A model generated the notes under the pieces. It saw nothing but the letters and a program-made list of their open reading frames with translations, was not told the origin of the DNA and did no database searches. From the NCBI GenBank assembly GCA_047638695.1, contig JBLINY010000091.1, forward strand, positions 1-18,716: 18,716 nt of DNA, read 5' to 3'. The stretch comes from JAHECQ01 sp047638695. Lineage in GTDB: Bacteria; Actinomycetota; Acidimicrobiia; Acidimicrobiales; SZUA-35. A program made the position numbers and the translations under genes. Numbering within the stretch: position 1 is the stretch's first letter; each line of letters begins with the position of its first letter. Below, piece by piece: positions 1 to 6,098 of this stretch.

Positions 1-111
1 ACACCCAGGATGAGCCGACGGCCTGAGAGGAAGTTGATTGTTGCGAACTGACGAGCGTCGTTCAGCGGACCCCGATACGGGGCAACCAGCACGCTTGTAC
101 CGAGCTTTAGT
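1..111 (-). pseudogene. luciferase-like monooxygenase fragment, cut by the IS
   Basis: Read on the minus strand from 110 down to the window edge, this stretch is open and encodes about 37 residues typical of the middle of a bacterial luciferase-like (F420/FMN-dependent) monooxygenase: LKLGTSVLVAPYR, then a segment ending in FLSGRRLILGV. The monooxygenase at 10906-11820 has the matching segment (VRLGTTVLI, then DVLSGGRAILGVG). The reading frame runs to within a base of the insertion sequence end at 112. The N-terminal part should lie to the right of the element, but an unrelated HxlR gene is there instead, so the gene is broken at this end. Its C-terminal end is outside the window. The family is clear; the fate of the missing part is unknown. 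Confidence 0.8.
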
Positions 112-134
112 GGCGCTTCCGGTGTGAGCGGGGT
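112..134 (+). repeat. left terminal inverted repeat of the IS
   Basis: It begins GGCGCTTCCGGTGTGAGCGG and pairs with the reverse complement of 1498-1520, differing at three positions. It lies 53 bp before the GTG start of the transposase. Confidence 0.85.
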
Positions 135-187
135 CGTGTGATCTGATCGGGGGTCCGCGGTGCGCGTGACAGGGGCCCACAGAATCG

Positions 188-1507
188 GTGCTGTCTAGAA
201 CGCCGAACCCGGGGACCCCTGTGACTGTTGATCCTACGCGTATGTGTGAACTGTTGGTTGGTCTTGGAGACGTGAACGTGCTTGAGGTCGCCGAGACCGA
301 AGCAGGGTTGCGAGTCACGATCGAAACACGCGGTGACCGCCCCGTCTGTGGGGGCTGCGGCGGGCCTCTAACCGTGAAGGATCGAGACGATGTCGAACAT
401 GCCGATCTGCCGTGTTTCGGACGGCCAACGGTGTTGGTGTGGCGCAAGATCCGTTGGGAATGTTCGACCAGGTGCGGCGAGGGATCGTTCACCGAAACCG
501 CTCCAGAAATCGCTGTGCCGCGCCATAGGTTGACTGATCGCGCTGGCCGTTGGGCCACAGTCCAGGTCGGCAAGAAAGGCCGCCCAGTGTGCGATGTCGC
601 CGATGAGCTCGGGGCGGGGTGGGACCCGGTCATGGACGCCGTCGTCGCGTTTGGTCAAGCGCTGATTGATGATCCTGACCGGTTCAGCGATGTCGAAGCG
701 TTGGGTATGGACGAAACGTTGCGTGCCAAGACCGGCCGCTACAAGACCCAGCAATGGTCAACCCAAATCGTTGACGTCAACGTCGGACAGCTCCTCGACG
801 TGATTCCCGGCCGCGACTCAACCGGTCCATGTGAATGGCTCGCCAGTCGGCCACAAGCCTGGCTCGACGGGATCCGTTGGGCAACGCTGGATCTATCGGG
901 CCCGTACCGCAAAGTGTTCGACACCATGCTGCCCGACGCCCGCCAGGTCGCCGATCCGTTCCACGTTCACAAGTTGGCCAACACCCGCCTCGATGAATGC
1001 CGGCGCCGAGTCCAGAACGAAACGTTTGGGCATCGCGGCCGCAAAGACGACCCGTTGTATCGGGCCCGTCGCCTGTTGGTGCGTGCCGATGAACGCCTCG
1101 ACGTTAAAGGCCGCGCCAAGCTCCTTGGGTTGCTCGCGGCGGGTGATCCACGCGGCGAGGTCCAAACAATGTGGCACGCCAAACAAGTCGTCCGCTCCAT
1201 CTACGAACACACAGATCAGGACACGGCCCTCGAGTTCGTGACCCGCCTCGGCCACGATCTCCAAGACCCCGAGCATCCACCAGAAGCCCATCTACTCGGC
1301 CGGACTCTGCTGCGTTGGCGTCACCAGATCTGCGCCTGGCACGCCTCACACGTGTCGAACGGACCAACCGAAGCCGTCAACAACCTGATCAAACGCGTCA
1401 AACGTGTCGCGTTCGGGATTGTTAACCAACGCAACTGGCGAATCCGTGCCCTGCTCTACGCCGGCAAACCCAACTGGGACCTACTCCCAACCATCACACC
1501 CCGCTAA
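188..1507 (+). CDS. ISL3-family transposase
   Basis: This DDE transposase of 439 residues should catalyse cutting and joining of the surrounding element. An N-terminal zinc-ribbon type region has the pairs C54/C57 and C92/C96. A helical DNA-binding region follows. The catalytic core has D175 in GMDETL, D235 in TLDLSGPY and E395 in GPTEAVNNLIKRVKR, with the ISL3-typical VAFG..N..N...R ending. Its length is normal for the family and there is no frameshift. The start is GTG at 188; an in-frame ATG at 242 is the alternative, and neither has a strong ribosome binding site. The gene ends inside the right inverted repeat and overlaps the convergent HxlR gene by 4 bp. Family assignment is firm; the start is not. 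Confidence 0.92.
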   Translation: MLSRTPNPGTPVTVDPTRMCELLVGLGDVNVLEVAETEAGLRVTIETRGDRPVCGGCGGPLTVKDRDDVEHADLPCFGRPTVLVWRKIRWECSTRCGEGSFTETAPEIAVPRHRLTDRAGRWATVQVGKKGRPVCDVADELGAGWDPVMDAVVAFGQALIDDPDRFSDVEALGMDETLRAKTGRYKTQQWSTQIVDVNVGQLLDVIPGRDSTGPCEWLASRPQAWLDGIRWATLDLSGPYRKVFDTMLPDARQVADPFHVHKLANTRLDECRRRVQNETFGHRGRKDDPLYRARRLLVRADERLDVKGRAKLLGLLAAGDPRGEVQTMWHAKQVVRSIYEHTDQDTALEFVTRLGHDLQDPEHPPEAHLLGRTLLRWRHQICAWHASHVSNGPTEAVNNLIKRVKRVAFGIVNQRNWRIRALLYAGKPNWDLLPTITPR

Positions 1508-1520
1508 AACCGGAAGAGCC
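1498..1520 (-). repeat. right terminal inverted repeat of the IS
   Basis: On the minus strand it begins GGCTCTTCCGGTTTTAGCGG and matches 112-134 at 20 of 23 positions. It contains the transposase stop codon (TAA, 1505-1507). On the other strand it supplies the last four codons and the TAG stop of the HxlR gene. Confidence 0.85.
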
Positions 1521-1998
1521 CGTTTAGCGACATGTCTGGGATGTCGATGCCAAGTTGCTCAGCGGCCCGTACGACCGGCTCAGCGATAGAGCGGAGTGGT
1601 AGCTCGACGGGCAACCACTTCATCGCCCAATCGCCAAGCACAGCGAGTACGCGGGCCAAGTCTTGCCCGGCTTCGGTCAGTTGGTATTGCGTCGGAGCTT
1701 CCTCATTTCGGCTCAGCACACCGATCTCTTGCAGGTGGCCCAGCCGCCTGGTCAGCGTGTGGTCGGAGATACTCAACTGCTCTCGGAATTCTTGATAGCG
1801 GTTGGCCCCTCCGAGGGCTTCCCTCACGATCATGATCGACCATCGGTCACCGAGCAGCGCTGTTGCGTGCCCAACGGGACAGTTGGTGTGGGACTCGGGG
1901 ATTTGTTCTGCGAGGTCGAGAAACTCATCGTTTGCCGCCTTCAATGCATCAAGAGCTTCTATATCCGCACCGTGCTCTACGTCCGTTCTGGAAGCCAA
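1504..1998 (-). CDS. HxlR-type winged-helix regulator, 3' end altered by the IS
   Basis: This 164-residue protein has a complete HxlR-type DNA-binding domain at about residues 38-130. It starts with the conserved cysteine C40 in NCPVG, followed by LLGDRW, the recognition helix around SDHTLTRRLGHLQEIGVL, and a wing containing TQYQLTEAGQDL. HxlR proteins are usually dimeric regulators that sense electrophiles, redox state or small molecules. The start is a TTG at 1998, directly after an in-frame TAA; a second TTG lies 18 codons on, and no ATG or GTG precedes the domain, so the true start is uncertain. The last four residues (LFRF), most of the preceding glycine codon and the TAG stop come from the inverted repeat, so the original C-terminus is lost. 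The DNA-binding domain is untouched, so the product may still work. Confidence 0.8.
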   Translation of the reverse strand: MASRTDVEHGADIEALDALKAANDEFLDLAEQIPESHTNCPVGHATALLGDRWSIMIVREALGGANRYQEFREQLSISDHTLTRRLGHLQEIGVLSRNEEAPTQYQLTEAGQDLARVLAVLGDWAMKWLPVELPLRSIAEPVVRAAEQLGIDIPDMSLNGLFRF

Positions 1999-2022
1999 CC
2001 GTTAGAGCGGTCGCCAAGACTG

Positions 2023-2032
2023 GCTCTAGAGC
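2023..2032. promoter_or_regulatory. 10-bp palindrome GCTCTAGAGC upstream of the HxlR gene
   Basis: A perfect 10-bp palindrome lies in the 131-bp divergent region between the HxlR gene (minus) and the hemerythrin-like gene (plus). It could be an autoregulatory operator, but there is no second copy nearby and no clear promoter boxes to anchor it. Nothing else stands out in this gap except the GGAGG ribosome binding site at 2118-2122. Confidence 0.2.
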
Positions 2033-2129
2033 TGGACGAGACTTTGCCGGTGCTCGCCATGAGCTTCGACTAGCTTGGCCACAGCGACAGCGTGGTCGGC
2101 CCGGAAGTTCCTAGCCCGGAGGTCACACC

Positions 2130-2564
2130 ATGCCCACGCCAATCGCTCCCACTCTTGAAACGGCCGGCGCTGCTGTTGCCGAGGCCGACAAAGAGCTCAT
2201 CGCCGCTACTGATCGATGGCGTCTGCTTATGATTCAGCGTCTCGACGATCTCGCTGTTTCGCTCACCGGGCACGTTGCCGAAACCGAAGCCGAAGACGGA
2301 TTGTTTGCTTCGGTTCTCGCCGACGCTCCGCGGCTGGCGAAGGAGGTGGCGAGGCTCACGCAGGAGCACTCAGAGCTTGCATCGCAGCTGTCCGAGACGC
2401 GAGCCGCAGCAAACGACCGAGGGTTGGTAACCGACCCCCACCGGGTTGAGGCTCTCCACCTGACGGTTCACAGCCTGCTGTCTCTTCTTGACGGTCACTG
2501 CCATCGGAGTATCCAGCTGATGCAGGACTCGGTGATCATCGATCTTGGTGGCCCCGTGGGCTGA
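2130..2564 (+). CDS. small helical protein, probably hemerythrin-like
   Basis: This 144-residue protein is predicted to be almost all alpha-helical, with no signal peptide or membrane segment. The spacing of LTGHVAETEAEDGLF (H48, E51), LTQEHSELASQL (H80) and LLDGHCHRS (H123, H125) resembles the His/Glu pattern of hemerythrin HHE four-helix bundles, which bind a di-iron centre and react with O2, NO or related ligands. Several usual iron ligands are not obvious, so it may be a degenerate member. The start is well set by a GGAGG at 2118-2122, 7 bases before the ATG. It stands alone, divergent from the HxlR gene and 53 bp ahead of the next regulator. The family call is tentative; a plain hypothetical helical protein is the alternative. 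Confidence 0.6.
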   Translation: MPTPIAPTLETAGAAVAEADKELIAATDRWRLLMIQRLDDLAVSLTGHVAETEAEDGLFASVLADAPRLAKEVARLTQEHSELASQLSETRAAANDRGLVTDPHRVEALHLTVHSLLSLLDGHCHRSIQLMQDSVIIDLGGPVG

Positions 2565-2580
2565 TACCCCCGGTTCGCGA

Positions 2581-2604
2581 TATTGACAAAAGAGTCTGTC
2601 AATA
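2581..2604. promoter_or_regulatory. inverted-repeat operator before the winged-helix/SRPBCC pair
   Basis: TATTGACA (2581-2588) and TGTCAATA (2597-2604) form a perfect inverted repeat with 8-bp arms and an 8-base spacer, ending 13 bp before the ATG of the winged-helix regulator. The arms each contain TTGACA, one facing each way, but I see no convincing -10 box at the right distance. Size, symmetry and position fit an operator through which the downstream regulator controls its own gene. Confidence 0.55.
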
Positions 2605-2617
2605 CGAACCTGGGCTG

Positions 2618-3229
2618 ATGATTGACGTTTCGGTTCCGGAGCTGGGCGTGATCGACGATCCGACCGTGGCTGCTGCTGCGCTCGGTCCCATCCGCGCCCG
2701 AGTGCTTTTTACGCTCCGTAGTCCAGGCTCCGCAACGACGGTCGCTGCGGCCATCGGAGAAACGCGCCAGAAGGTCAACTACCACCTGCGGGCGCTCGAA
2801 CAACTGGGCCTCGTCCGGCTTGTCGAGGATCGGCCGCGGCGCGGGCTTACCGAACGCGTTGTCGTTGCTTCCGCCAGGTCGTACGTGTTGTCGCCCGACG
2901 TGCTGGGCGAGAGCGCCGTCGATCCTGAGAGCATCGATCGGCTCTCATCGCACTACGTCTTGGCGCTTGCGTCCCGAGTGGTGCGCGAGGTCGCCGATCT
3001 CGCTCGGCGTGCTGACGAGGTCAACAAGCCCCTCGCAACCCTGGCGATCGACACCGAGATTCGGTTTGCTTCGGCAGCAGATCGGGCCGATTTTACCCGT
3101 GACCTGACTGCGGCCGTCACGACCCTGGCCGGTCGCTATCACGACGAGCAAGCCCCGAAAGGCCGCTGGCATCGCGTGGTCACCCTCGCTCACCAGCGCC
3201 CCCCGAACCATCGAAAGGCCATGTCATGA
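2618..3229 (+). CDS. ArsR-like winged-helix transcriptional regulator
   Basis: In this 203-residue protein, residues about 20-85 form a winged helix: LGPIRARVLFTLRSPGSATTVAAAIG, then a recognition helix around RQKVNYHLRALEQLGLVRLVE and a wing. It lacks the cysteine metal site of classical metal-sensing ArsR proteins. The remaining ~110 residues are mainly helical and could serve dimerisation or ligand sensing. The gene is joined to the SRPBCC gene by an ATGA overlap at 3226-3229, a pairing common in actinobacteria. A perfect inverted repeat at 2581-2604 just upstream suggests autoregulation. The ATG at 2618 has only a weak ribosome binding site. The ligand is unknown. Confidence 0.8.
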   Translation: MIDVSVPELGVIDDPTVAAAALGPIRARVLFTLRSPGSATTVAAAIGETRQKVNYHLRALEQLGLVRLVEDRPRRGLTERVVVASARSYVLSPDVLGESAVDPESIDRLSSHYVLALASRVVREVADLARRADEVNKPLATLAIDTEIRFASAADRADFTRDLTAAVTTLAGRYHDEQAPKGRWHRVVTLAHQRPPNHRKAMS

Positions 3230-3996
3230 CCGACCAATCACGCTCGATCGAACTCGAAATCGAAGTGCCCGGTACGCCCGAGGAGGTGTGGCGTGCCATC
3301 GCCAGCGGCCCCGGCATTACCTCGTGGTATGTACCCCACACAGTCGTCGAAGAAACAGACGGAGCGGCTACGGCGAGATTCGGACCGGGACCGGAGATGG
3401 AAATTGCGGGCAGAGTCGCAGCCTGGGAGCCACCGAACCGCGTCGTCTTCGATGGCGGCGAGGGTGTAGGTGGTTTCGCATTTGAATGGCTGGTCGAGCC
3501 TCGCGACAGCGGGACGTGCACCGTGAGGCTGGTCAACAGCGGTTTCGGGACTGGTGACGAGTGGGACGATCAATACGATGCCATGACGGAAGGATGGAAG
3601 ATGTTCCTCTCCAACCTGCGTCTGCACCTCTCACACTTCTCCGGGCAGGCTGCCTCAGCGTCACTGCCCGGCGCGGTCTGGTCAGGTGCAGGTGACGCTG
3701 CGTGGGCGAAACTCGCTGCCGAGCTAGGCATCCCTAGTCACCTGAACGTGGGCGATCGACTCGACCTGCAGGCGGCCGATGGACCAGCGTTGGGCGGAAC
3801 TGTCGCCGATGTGACACCCACGAGGGTCACCCTCCTGGTCGACAACCCGGTTCCGGGAACCGCACTCATCGCCGCAGAAGCGATTGGCGAGGTCGTGCAA
3901 GTGTCGGTCTGGTCGTATCTCTACGGCACTGACGCTGACGCCGCAATCGAACGCGACGAACCTCGCTGGCAATCATGGCTCGACGCTTCGACCTAA
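3226..3996 (+). CDS. AHSA1/SRPBCC-domain protein
   Basis: This cytosolic protein has 256 residues. Residues about 8-138 form an SRPBCC (START-like, AHSA1 type) hydrophobic ligand-binding fold: ELEIEVPGTPEEVWRAIASG, ITSWYVP, AAWEPPNRVVF and the C-terminal helix DAMTEGWKMFLSNLRLHL. A second region, about 150-250, with alternating strands, may be a diverged second copy. Proteins of this fold bind lipids, aromatic compounds or polyketides, or assist detoxification; no catalytic residue points to one reaction. The start overlaps the upstream regulator's stop (ATGA), so the two genes are translated together. Its TAA stop overlaps the TAG of the convergent selenoprotein gene, leaving no room for a separate terminator. 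Confidence 0.82.
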   Translation: MTDQSRSIELEIEVPGTPEEVWRAIASGPGITSWYVPHTVVEETDGAATARFGPGPEMEIAGRVAAWEPPNRVVFDGGEGVGGFAFEWLVEPRDSGTCTVRLVNSGFGTGDEWDDQYDAMTEGWKMFLSNLRLHLSHFSGQAASASLPGAVWSGAGDAAWAKLAAELGIPSHLNVGDRLDLQAADGPALGGTVADVTPTRVTLLVDNPVPGTALIAAEAIGEVVQVSVWSYLYGTDADAAIERDEPRWQSWLDAST

Positions 3997-5117
3997 AACC
4001 GAGCCGACTCGAAGTCGTCAAGTCCGAGCTCATCTCGAACGATCTTCAACGTCTCGACTTGCGCGCTCGGATGGGTGGTGCCCGTGCCGTCAGCGATGCG
4101 GGTCATCATTTCGAAGGCGGCAACCGTGGCGGAAGCATCGATCATGGTTGCTTCGTCGGTGGCCGCGACCAGCTCGTCGCGGACAGCGGGTAGGTCGTTG
4201 GCCCCGTTAGCCGCCGCATCGACGAAACGCGTCAGCAGGTCGGCGTGAGGCACTGAATCCGTTGTCTGGTCTCCATCGTCATGGCCACTACCGCCGTTGG
4301 CGATGAGGGACAGGTCGATCGGGGTGTCAGTCGCAAGGCCGCTCGCACGGAGCAGGCCGGAGTGTGCAGCCGTTCAATAGAAACACTCGCGCAGGGACGA
4401 CAAGCGGGCCGCCACCAACTCGATCTGGCGCCGATCGAGGGTGCCTCGTGACCAGTTCATGTCGGCCATATCTGCTCCGTCCATGTACATGGAGGAGATC
4501 AACCGACTCCACGTACTGCGCGAAGATGGCACCGCCGACAGGGCACGAACAACCGGCGGCACCATTGGGGCGCCCCCATACATGCCGGCTACGTCGTCTT
4601 CGAGGTGCACGACTGGCACCCAGTGATGCCGAGCAGCTTTAGAAGGGGCGTCGGCCGCCGAACCGGTGGGTAGGCCGGGCTCGGCCGTGGGGAGCGCGGG
4701 CTGGGGGAGTCCGGCGGCGGCGGCGAAACCGTCGATGGCAACAACCTCAACGACGACCTCGATCGTCTCGATCCACTGCTGGGGCGAGAGCTCGGCCATA
4801 GACAGCACGTCCCGGTACCACTCTTCGGAGAGCGTCTTGGCGTGAAGAGTCAACCGATAGACAGCGTCGGCCAGGTGCGGTGCCAGGCCGGCATCGGCGG
4901 CCCGGTCGTCGACAGTCGATGGCTTGACCCAGGGCGGCAGCGGTTCGTCGTCGGCCAGTGCGGCTCTGACTACCCGGGCGATGGCCAACCGCTGTGAGCC
5001 GGTGAACCCGGATCCGGCTTGACCCAGCCGTTCCCATGCCAGGCCCATGGCTTCGGTGAGGTCATAGCGGACGTCGAGCCCCGCGTGTGACGCTTCGATG
5101 AGTTCGGTCGCTGTCAT
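3993..5117 (-). CDS. AhpD-like selenoprotein (carboxymuconolactone decarboxylase fold), TGA read as Sec
   Basis: I read this as one 374-residue protein with an in-frame TGA at 4374-4376 decoded as selenocysteine (U248). AhpD-like enzymes reduce peroxides or disulfides through a CxxC pair fed by a Glu...CxxC...His proton relay. Here the motif is E233, 11 residues, C245-F-Y-U248, three residues, H252: the exact AhpD spacing with Sec as second thiol residue. The frame stays open for 126 codons past the TGA. The tail looks like the end of the family (LLRASG, RDELVAATDEATMIDAS, AFEMMTRIADGTG). A bacterial SECIS-like hairpin follows at 4337-4358. Other genes here stop at TGA, so general reassignment is excluded. 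Start: ATG 5117, giving MTATELIEAS; the frame extends upstream but looks non-coding. An automatic annotation would give two fragments, 4374-5117 and 3993-4253. The alternative is a sequencing error or a nonsense mutation of a Cys codon. Confidence 0.85.
4337..4358 (-). promoter_or_regulatory. bacterial SECIS-like hairpin after the Sec TGA
   Basis: On the minus strand the RNA would be GGCC-U-GCUC-CGUGC-GAGC-GGCC: eight base pairs, a single bulged U after the fourth pair, and a 5-nt loop with GU at its second and third positions. It begins 15 nt after the TGA and its loop begins 24 nt after it. The bulged U and the loop GU are the features SelB recognises in the E. coli fdhF element (established knowledge). 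The hairpin lies within coding sequence, as bacterial SECIS elements do. Confidence 0.75.
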
Positions 5118-5132
5118 GTCACAACGGTAACT

Positions 5133-5182
5133 CGCCGAAGTCGGATCGAGAAGAAGAGATGGTTCGACATGCCACTTCGGCG
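5133..5182. repeat. inverted repeat between the MBL gene and the selenoprotein gene
   Basis: CGCCGAAGT at 5133-5141 and ACTTCGGCG at 5174-5182 are perfect 9-bp arms with a 32-base spacer, filling most of the 76-bp gap upstream of the selenoprotein start at 5117. It could be a regulator site, an attenuator or a terminator-like hairpin behind the MBL gene. No T-tract follows on either strand. Confidence 0.4.
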
Positions 5183-5193
5183 GGCATGCCGAC

Positions 5194-6024
5194 TTACCGA
5201 TTGGTGGGCACGGTGAGCTTGAGCTTGTCTCGCGCCACCGATAGCTGACCCTGGAATCCCCCGCCTCGTGCGTCCTCGACAAATTCAGCTTCGCCGGCAG
5301 CATCACGCGGAGCGGGAAGCAAGTGCGTCAGCACGAGGTGCGTCACCCCGGCTCGCTCGGCCATTGCCCCGACCGACTCGGCACTCGCATTCCAGGCAAG
5401 GAGCGACTCGGACATAAGACTCGCCCGAAGCGCCTCGTGTACCAACAAGTCCGCGCCCGCCGCGAGCATCTCGATGCCGTCACACACTGCGGTATCTCCG
5501 CTCACCACGACGACGTTCGAGTCAGCGACCACTCGATAGCCAACGGCAGCCTCGATTGGGTGATGATCTACCAGCACACTTGTGATGCTGAACGAATGAT
5601 CGGCGAATATTTCGACGGCCTCGCTCGTTGCCGCAAAGGACCGCACGTCCATACGTGGGCGTGGGCCAGACTCCGCTTTGGCTTGGCCGAAGAACGACTC
5701 ATCCGGATAGATCTCGAGGCAGCGGCGGGAAAACTCTGCGCAGGGTCCGGCTGGAGCAACGACAACGAGCGGCGTGGTTGCACCCGAGGTCCAGTGCATG
5801 ATGGCGAGTGATGCCAAATCACTGACGTGATCAGAGTGGTGGTGGGTCAAGAACACGGCGCGGAGCTGCTGCATGTCCAGCTCTGCCTCGACCACACGTT
5901 GGCTCACACCACGCCCACAGTCGATGAGGATCCATCCACCGCCTGCTTCGATTGCGGTCCCTGAACCGCACCTTTCAGGGTCCGCTCTCGGCGTTCCCGT
6001 TCCGAGCAGCTGCACCTCGACCAT
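5194..6024 (-). CDS. metallo-beta-lactamase fold hydrolase (RNase Z/arylsulfatase-like)
   Basis: This 276-residue soluble protein has the MBL metal-binding signature H61-H-H63-S-D65-H66 in FLTHHHSDH. Further likely ligands are H154 in LVDHHP, D177 in VVSGDTAV and H234 in LVLTHLLP. The opening VEVQLLGTGTPRADPERCGSG and the order of motifs match the RNase Z-like branch, which includes tRNA 3' processing enzymes and small-molecule phosphodiesterases or arylsulfatases. The exosite arm expected for tRNA processing is not apparent, so a small-molecule hydrolase is more likely. The start is taken as ATG 6024; an ATG at 6048 adds eight residues outside the fold. It lies upstream of the selenoprotein gene on the same strand with a 76-bp gap, and faces away from the flavoenzyme gene at 6099. 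Confidence 0.85.
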   Translation of the reverse strand: MVEVQLLGTGTPRADPERCGSGTAIEAGGGWILIDCGRGVSQRVVEAELDMQQLRAVFLTHHHSDHVSDLASLAIMHWTSGATTPLVVVAPAGPCAEFSRRCLEIYPDESFFGQAKAESGPRPRMDVRSFAATSEAVEIFADHSFSITSVLVDHHPIEAAVGYRVVADSNVVVVSGDTAVCDGIEMLAAGADLLVHEALRASLMSESLLAWNASAESVGAMAERAGVTHLVLTHLLPAPRDAAGEAEFVEDARGGGFQGQLSVARDKLKLTVPTNR

Positions 6025-6098
6025 GGAGCAAGTATCGCATTCGCGCACGGATTTGGACCAGGTGCGGTAGATGATGCGTGGCCTAACGTGGAATCACG

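Larger units (their letters stand above)
112..1520 (+). mobile_element. ISL3-family insertion sequence, apparently complete (about 1.41 kb)
   Basis: One full-length ISL3-type transposase gene lies between imperfect inverted repeats at 112-134 and 1498-1520, which match at 20 of 23 positions. The 8 bases outside each end are gctttagt (104-111) and cgtttagc (1521-1528). They share only the central TTTAG, so there is no clean 8-bp target duplication of the kind usual for ISL3 elements. The left flank encodes a luciferase-like monooxygenase fragment and the right flank an HxlR regulator, so the element probably sits at a deletion or recombination junction. The transposase frame is intact and the element could still be active. 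Confidence 0.88.

Noticed and set aside
2583..2611. TTGACA at 2583-2588 as a -35 box
   Set aside because: No -10 like hexamer lies 16-18 bp downstream; the hexamer is better explained as part of the inverted repeat.
3993..4376. Reading the AhpD-like gene as two separate genes or a pseudogene
   Set aside because: Both parts share one frame, no base is lost or gained, the TGA sits on the exact Cys/Sec position, the rest of the active site is intact and a SECIS-like hairpin follows. A point mutation or base-call error remains possible but is less likely.
4374..4376. TGA read as Trp or Gly through a changed genetic code
   Set aside because: Many genes here end at TGA (the QPRTase-like, OMPDC-like, SDR, rhodanese and monooxygenase genes), and Trp is encoded by TGG.
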